Positions 37,096 through 48,275 of a stretch of DNA of 64,000 nt are shown here, piece after piece. Under the pieces are notes generated by a model. It had not been told where the DNA came from. It searched no databases and saw only the letters and a program-made list of their open reading frames with translations. The first letter of the stretch is position 1. The number at the start of each line of letters is the position of its first letter. Origin of the DNA: Theropithecus gelada (Eukaryota; Chordata; Mammalia; Primates; Cercopithecidae); the NCBI RefSeq assembly GCF_003255815.1, contig NC_037686.1, positions 54,285,888 to 54,349,887 of the forward strand. Direction: 5' to 3'. Position numbers and translations under genes: made by a program.

Positions 37096-37675
37096 ATGTA
37101 TGTAAATATATAAATGTATGTAAATATCTTATTTTTTAAAACATACAAATTTCACACAAAATTAGAAAAACGATTTAAAATTAAAGGGAAAACAAGTTTT
37201 GCCTAGCTCAAACCTAACATGAACAACATTGTCCACAACTGTGTTACAAATACATAAAGAATTTTAAGAGCGTATAAATGTAATTTATCAGGAAAGAAAA
37301 ATGTTTCGATTTAGGGAGCAAGCATTAAGTGAACTGGTAAAATAGTCCTTCAAACATATCATTAATCTGACTGGCAGATTTCCCTGTTTGCGAAAACCTT
37401 GCCTTTTCAATGACAACTAGGGAGGCAGGCTGGCTGGTGGAGATGGCTTCTTGGTTTGAATGGGGCTTCTTGGTTTGGATGGAAATGGCTGGCGACCCAT
37501 GAAACAAGAAGCACTATGTCTGGCACTAAGTAAATAGTAAATAAGCAGTAACCCAGCAACTGTAACACAACAAAAAAAACCTTATTAAAATTTGAAAATA
37601 ACAATTATTATGAATGTATTATTACATGTACCCTGAAAATACGTAAATCTATTAAGTATCCATTTTTAATGTAAT
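37096..37675. other. Intronic sequence, nothing recognised
   Basis: AT-rich. A pair of near-identical phrases (GGCTTCTTGGTTTGAATGG and GGCTTCTTGGTTTGGATGG) stands in tandem at about 37446-37484. Confidence 0.4.
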
Positions 37676-37957
37676 TTTTTTGAGACAGGGTGTCTCTCCG
37701 TCACTCAGGCTAGAGTGCAGTGGTGCCATCATAGCTCACTCTAAACTGAGCTCAAACCATCCTCCTGCCTCTGCCTCCCAAATAGCTAGGATTACAGGCA
37801 CATGCCACCATGCCCAGCTAATTTTTTGTATTTTTGGTAGAGATGTGGGTCTCATTATGTTGTCTTGGCTGGTCTCCAAATCCTAACCTCAAGAGATCCT
37901 CCCACCTCAGCTTCCTACAATGTTGGGCTTACAGGCATGAACCACTGCTCCTGGCCA
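37676..37957 (-). mobile_element. AluJ-type SINE
   Basis: Reversed Alu: TTTTTTTGAGACAGGGTGTCTCTCC through CCACTGCTCCTGGCC. It is clearly diverged and has a shortened left-arm region. Confidence 0.9.
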
Positions 37958-38572
37958 AAAAGTTGATTTTTTTTTTTAAGAAAGAAAAGAACAAATCTAG
38001 TTAAAGCAACACCTAGAGATATTTTTTTCTGAAAAGCAAAGCAGTTGTTTAAATGGGTACATGCCTCTCTCTAACATGAAATGTGCTGCCATTCAACATA
38101 TTTTATCAAAAAAAGTGATGTTTAGCCAGAAAAATGTAAGTTATTACTCAAAAGTTGACATACAACTTTTAAGTTCTAGTAACTGCTTTGCTATCCACTG
38201 TTATTTTGTGGGACTTAACATTCCGAGATTTTTAAAAAATATTGATGTTCTGAAATACTTGTTGCTTGAAACACACGTTCATCAGCTTTAAACAAAAATA
38301 GATTCTTCTTCAGAAATGGCATTTTAAGTTCATGCTCTGCCCTGGAGCACTGTATTTATTTTGAAAATTATAAAAAAAAAATCTGAAGACAGGAATAAAC
38401 CAAAAAAGAGAACAACCAAAAAATTATATTTTATGCGATGGAATTTTATAGACAAAATTAAAGTCCTTGATGATGAGCTGTAACCACATCAGCGTACACC
38501 AGGCTTCTGAGCTTCCTGAGTCTTGGGTTCTTCAACTCTAAAAGGTCAAATAAGGATTTTAAAAGGGATTGT
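37958..38572. other. Intronic sequence, nothing recognised
   Basis: AT-rich, without a recognisable family or exon. Confidence 0.4.
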
Positions 38573-38866
38573 TGGTCAGGTGTGGTGGCTCATGTCTGTA
38601 AACCCAGCACTTTGGAAGGTTGACCTTGAGGGTGGATTATCTGAGGTCAGGAGTTCGAGACTGGCCTGACCAACATGGCGAAACCCCATCTCCACTAAAA
38701 ATACAAAATTAGGAAGGTATGGTGGCACATGCCTGTAATCCCAGCTATTTGGGAGGCTGAGGCAGGAGAATCACTTGAACTTGGGAAGTGGAGGCTGCAG
38801 TGAGCTGAGATCGCGCCATTGCACTCTAGCCTGAGACTCCATCTCAAAAAGTAATAATAACAATAA
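38573..38866 (+). mobile_element. AluS/J-type SINE
   Basis: GGTCAGGTGTGGTGGCTCATG at the left end. The right arm ends GCCTGAGACTCCATCTCAAAAAGTAATAATAAC, so some of the usual right-end text is missing. Confidence 0.92.
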
Positions 38867-39027
38867 AAGGGATCGTGTATGATGAACTAAATATACAAAC
38901 ATTGATCTGACACAGCACCTCAGAACCTTGTGTGAGTTTCTTGTAAATAATCAATATTGCGTTTGTACTCAAGAATAATTTTTTTAAGGAAAAAAACAAA
39001 AGCCTAGGCCTCAGTTGCATGAATATT

Positions 39028-39105
39028 CTAGAAGAAAGAAAAAAAGAGAAAGAAATGAAGGAAGGAAGGAAGGAAAAGAGAGAAAGGAAGAGAGAGAAAG
39101 AATAG
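39028..39105. repeat. GA-rich simple repeat
   Basis: Purine-only stretch of GAAA, GAAG and GAGA units on the + strand. Confidence 0.85.
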
Positions 39106-39194
39106 ATATATGGAATATATACGGAAGTTTGTGTTTGGAAAACAAACTTGCTCTTAATTGTTGTCAAGTCTTTTCAAATGAGCAAGCACCTCTA

Positions 39195-39310
39195 AAGATA
39201 AGGTGACCAACTGTCCTGGTTTGTCTGGAACAGAATAGAGTCCTAGGAAATGAAACTCTTCATTTTATAACTGAGACAGTCCCAGGCAAATTGGGCCCAC
39301 GACTGAGGGC
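39195..39310. repeat. Unassigned ancient interspersed repeat
   Basis: GATAAGGTGACCAACTGTCCTGG and later GACAGTCCCAGGCAAATTGGGCCC resemble a known DNA-transposon fossil whose name I cannot settle. It lies about 350 bp upstream of the next exon. Confidence 0.35.
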
Positions 39311-39652
39311 ATTCTTAGGATCTCTCTAAAGACCAGGCTGATTGAAGAGTAGACAAGTTAAAGCCAAGTTTGCCCAGAATAATAGGGCAAACTATTATCA
39401 AACTGGCTTCCTTAACTGTATCTGCAGTGACTGACATCTTACCTTCTTTACCCAAAGTGTTGAAACTGACATTAAGACCAAGAACTACAGAAAAAGACAA
39501 AGATTTCCCTTCTTTCCCCTTTACCTTTTTCCCACTTAATGAATTGGAGAATTTTCCCACCGACCATCAATACTGGGCATCCTTTTGAACCTTGACATAT
39601 TTTGAATCTTGAACCTCAGTGGCAAATCAACTTTCCTGTCATTACTTTTCAG

Positions 39653-39906
39653 CCCCTGAGTTTTGAAAGCAAGAAAAGCTACACCTTAAAGGTGGAGGGA
39701 GCCAATCCTCACCTAGAGATGCGTTTTCTGAACTTGGGCCCATTTCAGGACACAACAACAGTACACATCAGTGTGGAAGACGTGGACGAGCCCCCCGTGT
39801 TTGAACCTGGCTTTTACTTTGTGGAGGTGCCTGAGGATGTGGCGATTGGAACAACCATACAGATCATTTCTGCCAAGGACCCAGATGTGACCAACAACTC
39901 AATCAG
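39653..39906 (+). CDS. CDH20: CDH20 exon: EC3 end and EC4 start
   Basis: Encodes residues 340-423 plus two bases of codon 424 (254 nt). The motif DVDEPP (382-387) marks the EC3-EC4 linker, and AKDPD (414-418) supplies EC4 calcium ligands. A sequon NNS lies at 420-422. The acceptor is TTACTTTTCAG. The 5' splice site is CAG/GTTTTC, with non-consensus bases at +3 to +6, the weakest donor in the gene here. Codon 424 (Arg) is completed by the A at 48139, so this is the correct boundary. Confidence 0.95.
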
Positions 39907-40045
39907 GTTTTCCAACAGATTTCACCTTTTCCTTATATACTGGACTCTTCCCTTCCCCTGTATGTGATTTTCTAGCACTTTTCCCTTTGTGTCTTTCTTC
40001 TCTAACCCATTTCTGGAGACTCTTCTCTTTGAGTTTTTTGTGTGT

Positions 40046-40074
40046 GTGTGTTTTTTTTTTTTTTTTTTTTTTTT
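40046..40074. repeat. Poly-T tract
   Basis: A long T run that follows a (TG)n stretch at about 40040-40052. Confidence 0.85.
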
Positions 40075-40151
40075 GCTTTAAATAACATGGCCTTGTCAGG
40101 TTATTTAGAAGTAAAGTGTAATTATGTCTACAACTCACTTTCAATTGGTTC

Positions 40152-40181
40152 AGACACACACACACACATACACACACGCAC
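40152..40181. repeat. (CA)n simple repeat
   Basis: Interrupted ACACAC repeat about 245 bp downstream of the exon donor. Confidence 0.85.
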
Positions 40182-40197
40182 CCTTTACTTCTCAATC

Positions 40198-40410
40198 ATG
40201 GTCCTGCTGACATTTGGGGGTGGATAATTCTGTGTTGTTGTGGAAGGGTTCTCCTGTGCACTGAACCATGTTTAGCAGCATCTCTGGCCTTTACCCGCGA
40301 AATGCAGTAGCACTCTCTGAGTTGTAACCACCTAAAATGTCCCCAGGTATTGCCAAATGTCCAGGGAAGTGATGCAAAATCACCCCAGGTTGAGAACTAG
40401 TGATTCAGAT
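40198..40410 (+). repeat. MER5A-type hAT DNA transposon remnant
   Basis: Recognised from the characteristic words GTTTAGCAGCATCTCTGGCC, ATGTCCCCAGGTATTGCC and AAATCACCCCAGGTTGAGAAC. It has no coding capacity. Confidence 0.8.
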
Positions 40411-43326
40411 AAAGTATAATCAGACACACAGATGTCAAAATGTTAAAATCCGTTGACACTCAGTGGTAAACAAAAAGGAAATCATTATGCATTCTTCCAT
40501 CTTTTATGAATCTTTGACATGTTTTACTTTTTAAAACTGGGGAAAATAATATATACTATATATATTCCACATACTATAGAAAGAGCAGACATAGAAACTA
40601 CTACTGTTGTTAGTGACTTCAATGCCTTGTAGACTGGCCAGATAGATGGGTCTTTGTATGGCAATACCACATATCTCTCTCTCCAAAGCACGTTTTGGAA
40701 TTAAAGATTCTAACCAAGATGCTTCCTTTCGAGAAGATGAGAACTACTCTTACAGTCATGGCCATCTCTCATCAACTGGAACCAAAGTACAAATAGCTGA
40801 TGGACAGGCTGACACCACAACCTTTTAGAGCAGCTGCCAAACTTATCAAGTTTGACACAAAAGATCAGAATTCCAATGCTGCTGGAAGCCATCTGTCACA
40901 TTAATTGTTGAAAGCCACACAGTAAATTGAATATGGGGCTATAGTGCAGGTAACATATTTTAAACATACCGCAGTTTATCAAATGCCTTTTCTGTCAGCT
41001 GGCTACTGCTCTCACCTACTGCTGTTTTGTATTTAATGAAAACGTGCTTCTGCAGTTTAACAGGAATGGCTTTCTCCAGAGAATAACTGTACTAGGGCAA
41101 ATTCACTTCCTCTAACCAACCAGTAAACATTTTACATGTTCAGGCATTAAAATGGCAAAAACGATTTTGTCTGAATTCTGGTATTTGATTTTTTCAAAGG
41201 CAACTAATGTATTACATAACAACTTTAAAGATGTTATATTTCAACCTGAAGCTTTTTAAATATAAACTAGGATGGGGAGAGATTAGTGCAACCATATTAT
41301 CCCCAAAGCAATCACAATGAAAACAAAACAGATTCTACTGTAAATGTGTATTTGCAGAAGCCAAGAATATATACCTTCTGATCCTAATTTATTAATTATG
41401 TATGTATTAATCCACCATAGGCTAATTAATCTATTCCTGTAACAAAAACTGTATGAGAGAAACTTTAAAGAATAAAACTTTCACTACTGGCATGAAGTAA
41501 AATGAGGCAGACAAAATGAAGAAATCTTGTCTGACTAACAGAAAATGCTGCTTCAGATGATGGCCAATTGAAAACTAACAGTTGGCCAGCACATGTGTTA
41601 GCATCAGGGAGGTTCATATTGGAGTGTCTGGCTACTCCACTAGAACCCAGGCAGGATGAATGCAAGAGCGAACAGGCCAGAGGCACAGGGCAGGGTCCAC
41701 TGGGCTGTTCTGGAGCAGGACTGCAGATCCTGAGATAAAAATTGGTGAGAACAAGGCCACAAGGCCAGAGGTAACAAGACATGGCTCAGGCACAGGGGGC
41801 AACACGAAATTCCAATGATCAGATCTAGGGAAAATTCTCCCTCTGCATTTTGGCTGCAAAGAAAGAGAGGAATTCCTATTGCTATGTATGAGGTTCCTGA
41901 CTCTTTGTACTATCCAACGGCAACAAAGAATGGTCCCTGGACCCAAGAAGAACACTGGGGGTCCTAGAGTCCGAGAGAGAAAAGCACCCAAAACTTAACT
42001 CTCTGGCTCTCACTTAAAAACCCATTTGGGAATTCCTTTCTTCTGTTATCTTTCACCAAACTGCTCTTATCTTTATTTTTCAAATTAAAGTTACTTTCTT
42101 TTAAAATAATGTGTACAGTTATATGCTGCATGGCTAATTCATCATCTGCATTTTTATTATAAGAATAAATGAGATTTACATTCCTAAAGAGAAAATATCT
42201 ATTACATAATTCAAAAAATCAACACATCATCTGAAATTAAAATGTTACAGATAAAAGGCCATTTAACAAATTATTAGGACTTTTATAATCTCCTTTCTAG
42301 AAAGGTGATGGTGTGTTCAGGAATACATGCTGGTCCCCATTTACTTATAAGCCCCAAAACAAAATCTCCCGATTCAGTGACACGTACATGAAAAGACAAT
42401 GTTTGGATCTGCTGAATTTTTAATACGTGCTCAAGGACTTTCCGACAAGCAGGCTACTGAGCCATTCGGCAACTGAAAGAGGCTTCTGCTGATGTGGAAA
42501 CTGCCTGCCCCCCAGTTCCTTCCTCGAATGTGTGTGGATTTAGCCAGCCTGCTCCTGACGCCCCACCTCCAAATTGCTCCCAAATTCAGAGGATGTCCTC
42601 AGCTAAGCAACAAGCAGGGAGCCCAGAAAGCACCAGCTACTGCCGGCTCTGAGTAGCTTTGTACCTGCATGATGCCGATTCAGCTCATAGGAGGTTAGAA
42701 TGTAATGGTTAAGAAAAGAAAACCGCCTACATAATTCACGAGTGTGTCCCAATTTCCTCATTTTCCATCTGTATCTACACCTTTAATTTTTCTCCTGCCT
42801 CCTGAAAATTGACCCAGCATCCCATTCAGGGAAATAAAGGCTATCATTCCCTCAATTCAGGCCCCGTTGGGGAAATCGGAGAGGGATTACCCTCGATGAG
42901 GGAGGCTTCTCTGAGGAAGGCTCCTGGTGTGTCGCCCGGCAGTGCTGTCAGGGGTCCTGTGGGTTAGTTATTTCTATCACTCCCTCTCCCATGCCATCTG
43001 TGACATTTGCTACGGTGCCATGGGTCTGAGTATAGAAAGCTGTTTTCTCATAGGCTGCCTCTCCCCTCGGCATCATGCCTGTAACCGGGAGAGTTGCCAT
43101 TAGGGAGATGGCTCCAAGGACCACATGGCTGGCTCTCTGCATGTGTAGGAGCTGAAAGAGAAGACTGTCATGAGCCACTCAGTGGTTTTTTTTTTAATTT
43201 TAGAGAAAATTCAATTCTTAAAATAGTAAACTTTAAAGTTAAATAACAATTTATGCTTAAAAAGTCAATTTTAAATGAACTCTGAAGCATGTGTTTTTCT
43301 TTATTAAAAAGGCAACTATTCGCTGT
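40411..43326. other. Intronic sequence, mostly unassigned; antisense ORF near 43100
   Basis: No cadherin exon lies here. A 76-codon antisense ORF at 42948-43178 is preceded on the minus strand by an acceptor-like TCTTCTCTTTCAG (see findings). A short + strand open frame at about 40690-40827 has no recognisable family. The rest shows no named repeat. Confidence 0.4.
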
Positions 43327-43331
43327 CACTC

Positions 43332-43693
43332 TGATATGGTTTAGCTCTGTGTCCCCCCCCAAACCTCATCTTGAATTGTAATAATCCCCATGTGTCAAGG
43401 GCAGGACCAGGTAGAGATAACTGAATCATGGGGGGCAGTTTCCCCCATGCTGTTCTCATGATAGTGAGTTCTCACGAGATCTGATGGTTTTATAACGGGC
43501 TTCCCCCTTCCCTTGCACTCATTCTCTCTCCTACCACCATGTAACAGACATGTTTGCGTCCCTTTCCACTACAATTATAAGTTTGCTGAGGCCTTCCCAG
43601 CCATGCTGAACCGTGAGTCAAATAAACCTCTTTCCCTATAAATACCCTGTCTTTGGTATGTCTTTATTAGCAGTGTGAGAACTGACTAATACA
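43332..43693 (+). mobile_element. ERVL-MaLR solo LTR (MST/THE1 type)
   Basis: Recognised from TGATATGGTTTAGCTCTGTG at the 5' end, ATCATGGGGGGCAGTTTCCC and GAGTTCTCACGAGATCTGATGG, ending TAATACA. It is flanked by a 5-bp duplication, CACTC (43327-43331 and 43694-43698). There is no internal sequence, so it is a solo LTR. It carries an AATAAA-like signal (CAAATAAACC) near 43618. Confidence 0.92.
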
Positions 43694-43767
43694 CACTCTT
43701 ACCTTTAAAAGACAAAGTCTTGTTTCCTTAGACAATCTCTTATAGACCATGTATCAGTAAGTAAGCC

Positions 43768-43992
43768 TGGTGGCTGGGAGCAGAAGCCTGCAGCCAGACT
43801 GCCTAGGCTTGATTCCCAGCACTGTGACCTTGGTCAACGAACCTAACCTCTCTACTCCTCACACTTCTTACCTGTAAAATGAGGACCATAATGGTGCCTA
43901 CCTCGTGGTGTTATTGTAAAGATTAAATGAGTCCATATAGGTGGTGTGTGCTGAGCAATGCCTGGCATACAGTGAATGTTCCTTAAATAGGG
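43768..43992 (+). repeat. MIR-family SINE
   Basis: A nearly complete MIR: GCCTAGGCTTGATTCCCAGC, TTACCTGTAAAATGAGGACC, TTATTGTAAAGATTAAATGAG, GCCTGGCATACAGTGAATG. Confidence 0.85.
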
Positions 43993-44656
43993 TCACAGGC
44001 CGAGAGAAACATTAATTTTCTTCCTTAAATTTCCTAAGTCTTAGGGAGTCATAGCATAAATGATTCTGATTTCTCTAGCCCTTACTCATCAGCTTTCTCT
44101 TTAATTCCTAATTCCTAAATAGCCATCCTGAATCTCTGCAGAAAAAAATACATTATATTTGATACATTTTACCAATAGATATATATGCACAACTGTATAC
44201 ATGTATATGTGTATATGTATACACACACACATATAAAAAACAAAAGCTTTACATCAATACTTACCCGTATTGCATGTGATAGCCTGGCATGCATATGTTC
44301 TATTCTATTTCATTTTCCTTCTATGCTAATCATAACCCACCAAACTGATTTCACAATCCACTAACCTGCATCTGAAAAACAATGCACTATAGTAAAGAAA
44401 CTGTTTATTCCCTCCAAAATTGCTGCTTCTCCATCTCCACAATGTTTAGATATGGATTGCAATAGCTGGCAACTTTAAAACAAATTTTGAACCCAATAAA
44501 TTCCCCAGTCCCTATTTAAATAATTTGTAAGAACACAGTAGTAATAACTTTGAATATATGGCTTCAAATCAAACACAATAGTTATAACTCCATAAGGATG
44601 GCTATAAGTCTTAAACCCTGCAAATTATTCCTTGTGTAATTGCATAAAAGTGTCTT
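43993..44656. other. Intronic sequence, TA/CA-rich at 44170-44240
   Basis: Nothing is recognised except alternating purine-pyrimidine sequence (ATATATGCACAACTGTATAC, TATACACACACACATAT). Confidence 0.4.
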
Positions 44657-44973
44657 CAGCTGGTTGCAGTGGCTCATTCCTATAATCCCAGCTACTTGGA
44701 AGACTGAGGCAGGAAAATCACTTGAGGGTAGGAGTTTGAGGAGTTTGAGGCCAGCCTGGGAAATACAGCAAGACTCTGTCTTTTAAAATCCAAAAATACA
44801 TATTTTAATTATCCAGGTGGGGTGGGACCTGCCTCTAGTCCCAACTACTCAGGAGGCTGAGATGGAAGGATTACTGGAGTCGAGGAGTTTGAAGCTGCAG
44901 TTAGTTTTTGGTCCTGCCACTGCACCACTCCAGCCTGGGTGACAAGGAGAGAACTCATTTCTAAAGAAAGGAA
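44657..44973 (+). mobile_element. AluJ-type SINE
   Basis: A diverged dimeric Alu with an A-rich linker (CTTTTAAAATCCAAAAATACATATTTT). An internal 10-bp phrase GAGTTTGAG is repeated near 44734. Confidence 0.9.
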
Positions 44974-44984
44974 GAAAAAAGTGA

Positions 44985-45125
44985 CTTCTTTAAGCCTCAG
45001 TTTCCTTATCTGTTGATTGAGATAATAACTACCTCCCAGAGATGTTGGAAAAATGTTAAAAGAAGCTGTATATTAAGTACATAGTAAAGTTTCTGATATT
45101 CAGCAAGTGGCAGCTATTGTAATTA
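44985..45125 (+). repeat. MIR-family SINE fragment
   Basis: TTAAGCCTCAGTTTCCTTATCTG followed by GATAATAACTACCTCCCAGAG and an AAGCTGTATATTAAGTACATAG-like end. Confidence 0.7.
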
Positions 45126-45127
45126 CT

Positions 45128-45700
45128 GGTCTTTTAAAAATAGGGTTGTTTTCTTGTTATTGAGTTATTTATATATTTCGGATATTAACCCTTTATTCTA
45201 TGAAAAGAATATTTTCTCCCAATCTGTGGGTTGTCTCTTCACTCTGTTGATTGTTTCCTTTGTTGTGCACAAGTTTTTAGTTTGATACAATCCCATTTGT
45301 CTATTTTTGCTTTTGTATGTGCTTGTGGGGTCATATCCAAGAAACCATTGCCCAGACCAACATTGTGCAGCTTTTCCCATAAGGTTTCTTCTAGTAGTTT
45401 GATGGTTTCAGGTCTTAACATTTAAGTCTTTAATCCATTTTAAGTTGATTCCTGTATAAGGGGTCAGATAAGGGTCCATTTCCATTCTTCTGCATGTGGA
45501 TATCTAGTTTTTTCAACACTTTATTGGAGAGACTGTCCTTTCCCCATTATGTGTTCTTGGAACCTTTGTCAAAAATCAGTTAATTGACTGCAGACCTATG
45601 AGTTTATTTCTGAGCTCTCTATTTAGTTGGTTGATGGGTCTGTTTTAATTCCAGCTGTTTTAGTTACTATAGCTTTGTAATATTATTTCAAAATTAGGAC
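45128..45700 (-). mobile_element. L1 5' portion, inverted (twin priming)
   Basis: Reads as the reverse complement of late L1 ORF2 (CCAATCTGTGGGTTGTCTCTTC, AAACCATTGCCCAGACCAA). It directly abuts the forward L1 segment at 45701. The ends of the two pieces are almost contiguous in L1 coordinates, as expected for twin priming. Confidence 0.85.
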
Positions 45701-46679
45701 AAATGACCCTGTTTAAAAAACGTGCAAAATGCCTGAACAGACATTTCTCAAAAGAAGACATACAAATGACCAACAGATACATGAAAAAATGCTCAACATC
45801 ACTAATCATCAGGAAAACGCTAATTAAAACCACAATATGAGATATCACCTCACACGTTAGAATGTCTGTTGTCAAAAACACGAAACGTAAGTGTTGGCTG
45901 CGGTGTGTAGAAAAATGGAACCCTTGCACACTGTTGGTGAGAATGTTAGTACGGCCATTTTAGAAAACAGTATGGAGGTTCCTCAAAAAACTAAAAAGAG
46001 AATTACCATGTGATCCAACAATCCCATTTCTGGGTATATATCCAAAGGAACTGAAATTCGTATGTCAAAGAATGTCTCCACTTTCATATTCACTGCAGTA
46101 TTATTCACAATAGCCAAGATACAGAAACAACCTCAGTGCCCATCAACAGATGAATGGGTAAAAATAATGTGGTATACATACATAATAGAATATTCATTTC
46201 AGCCTTAAATACTCAATTCAGCTTTAAAAAAGAAAGAAATTCTGTCATTTGCAACATGGATGAGTCTAGATGACATTATGCTAAATTAGTCAAGCACAGA
46301 AAGACAAATACCACGTGATCTCAGTTATATGTAGAATGTAAGAAAGTCAAACTCATAGAAGTAGAGAGCCCAGTGGTGATTGCCAGAGGCTGGTGGGTAA
46401 ACAGGGAAAACAGTCAAAAGGTTCAATGCTACAGTAAGGGGTAGTAAGTTCCTGTGATCTACTGCATGGTAACTATAGTTCATAATAATGTATTGTATAT
46501 TTCAAAATAGCTAAAAGATTTTAAATGGTATCACTGCGAAAAATAAATACATATGTGAGGTAATAGACATGTTAATTAGCCTGATTTGATCATTCTACAA
46601 TGTATACATGTATCAAAATACCACACTGTACCCCATAAATATATATAATTATTACTTGTCAATTAAAAAAATAAAAATG
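45701..46679 (+). mobile_element. L1 3' portion, forward
   Basis: Late ORF2 and 3'UTR text (CTGAACAGACATTTCTCAAAAG, CACAATAGCCAAGATACAG, CATGTATCAAAATACCAC) ending in an A-rich tail. Together with 45128-45700 it makes one 5'-truncated, 5'-inverted L1. Confidence 0.88.
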
Positions 46680-46960
46680 ACCTGACATGGTAGCTCACAC
46701 CTGTAATCCCAGCACTTTGGGAGGCCGAGGTAGGCAGATCACTTTAGGTCAGGAGTTTGAGACCCGACTGGCCAATGTGGGAAAACCCCGTCTCTACTAA
46801 AAATATAAAAATTAGCCGGGGATGGTGGCAGGCACCTGTAATCCCAGTTACTCGGGAGGCTGAGGCAGGAGAATCCCTCGAATCCAGTAGGTGGAGGCTA
46901 CAGTGAGCTGAGATCATGCCACTGCACTCCAGCCTGGGCAAGAGAGCAAGACTCCACCTC
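46680..46960 (+). mobile_element. AluS-type SINE inserted at the L1 tail
   Basis: Flanked by the L1 tail copy AATTAAAAAAATAAAAATGA on the left and AATTAAAAAATAAAAATGA on the right, a 19-20 bp target duplication. Confidence 0.93.
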
Positions 46961-48138
46961 AGAAGAAAAAAAGAATTAAAAAATAAAAATGATAAATATT
47001 ACTTAGCCTTTACCAAGGACTACATAAGGTTCTCATTGATGGTTCTCAATCATGGCCACATATCAAAATCCCTTATAGAGGGTTTTTAACATCCACATGC
47101 CTAAGCCTCCCTCCGTATTTGCTGAATCTTCCAGGATGGAGACCAGACGAGGTAACACAGGTGAAATAACACAACAGAATTGGATTGCCAAATCAGGTTC
47201 AACAGGAAATATAGATCTTACCCAGGACCTAGTTAACTAATGGCTGAAATGATACAGACAACAGCAAAATATGAGTCATTCTCCCCTTGGAGAGCTCTGA
47301 AACTGTCAGGCACAGGTGCCCATAAATGTCCTTTTTTTGCATAAAGATGCATGTTGGTCCAGACTGAACATGAAAGGTAGAAGCAATAGACAAAGTGCCT
47401 TGCTTGAACACAAAGATCCATTTTTGTGATGGAACATTTGCTTGTTATACAACATCAATTACATAGCTTATATGACATTTTCCGGCAGGCTGTACCCCAC
47501 AAATTCATAAACTCTAGGTTTATTTACAGGAAACAACCTAGCCAGATCCGGTCCATCCTGCTAAAAGCATACCATAGTTTAGGGATCTCCAGCTAGTAAA
47601 TACACTACCATCATTGTGTTTGCCAGAAGGTTGGTCATTAGCATGTTAAGAAAGGTTGTGGTACAAAGCTTTTCTTCTTAATAGTTGATACAAATTATAA
47701 GGACTGGAACCACTAAACTATAATCTTTCTCCTTTTCTAGTTTCTGATTAGCATTTGAGAACTCATTTGAATACAATTCCTTTTAAACAAATATATACAG
47801 GAGTTGATACTCAGGATGTCCCAAAATTATTGGGGTAATTCCAAGCATTACATAGCATAAACTATATTTAAATAGCTTAAAACTTCCCCAAGACTGTGGG
47901 CACCCTGCTTATTTCATTTTTTGAATGAGAAAATTGAAGCAATATTTGTTTTGTTTATTGGAGGAGGAGATGACTTTTGTTTTTGAACAAATAAAACCAC
48001 GAATGCAGTCTTCCAGTAGCCGTTAACTCAGAAGTGGTAGAACCATGCTTCATATGGTAGGCACTCAGTTGTCTTATGTGGAATGCTGTCATATGCTTAT
48101 CCAAATGCAAATGATGTATATAATCCATGTTTCTGCAG
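46961..48138. other. Intronic sequence; possible hAT remnant near 47030-47150
   Basis: The segment TGGTTCTCAATCATGGCCACATATCAAAATCCC resembles the start of a hAT-Charlie fossil. The remainder is unassigned. It ends with the acceptor TTTCTGCAG of the next exon. Confidence 0.35.
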
Positions 48139-48275
48139 ATACTCCATTGATAGAAGCAGTGACTCTGGAAGATTTTTCTATGTTGACATTACAACAGGTG
48201 CCCTAATGACAGCAAGACCCCTAGACCGGGAAGAATTTTCTTGGCATAATATCACTGTCCTTGCTATGGAAATGA
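48139..48275 (+). CDS. CDH20: CDH20 exon: EC4
   Basis: Encodes residues 424-469 and one base of codon 470 (137 nt). It contains the LDREE calcium motif (452-456) and a sequon NIT at 461-463. The product reads RYSIDRSSDSGRFF at its start. My memory of the human protein has Pro where this has Ser433, which I cannot verify. The acceptor is ATGTTTCTGCAG and the donor GTAAGT. Confidence 0.95.

Noticed and set aside
39004..39110. Purine-rich run as a possible triplex or regulatory element
   Set aside because: It is a simple GA repeat with no other supporting signal.
22414..39652. Extra cadherin exons in the 17-kb intron
   Set aside because: I read through the open frames and found only repeat-derived frames. 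The flanking exons join in phase with the type II pattern, so none is missing.
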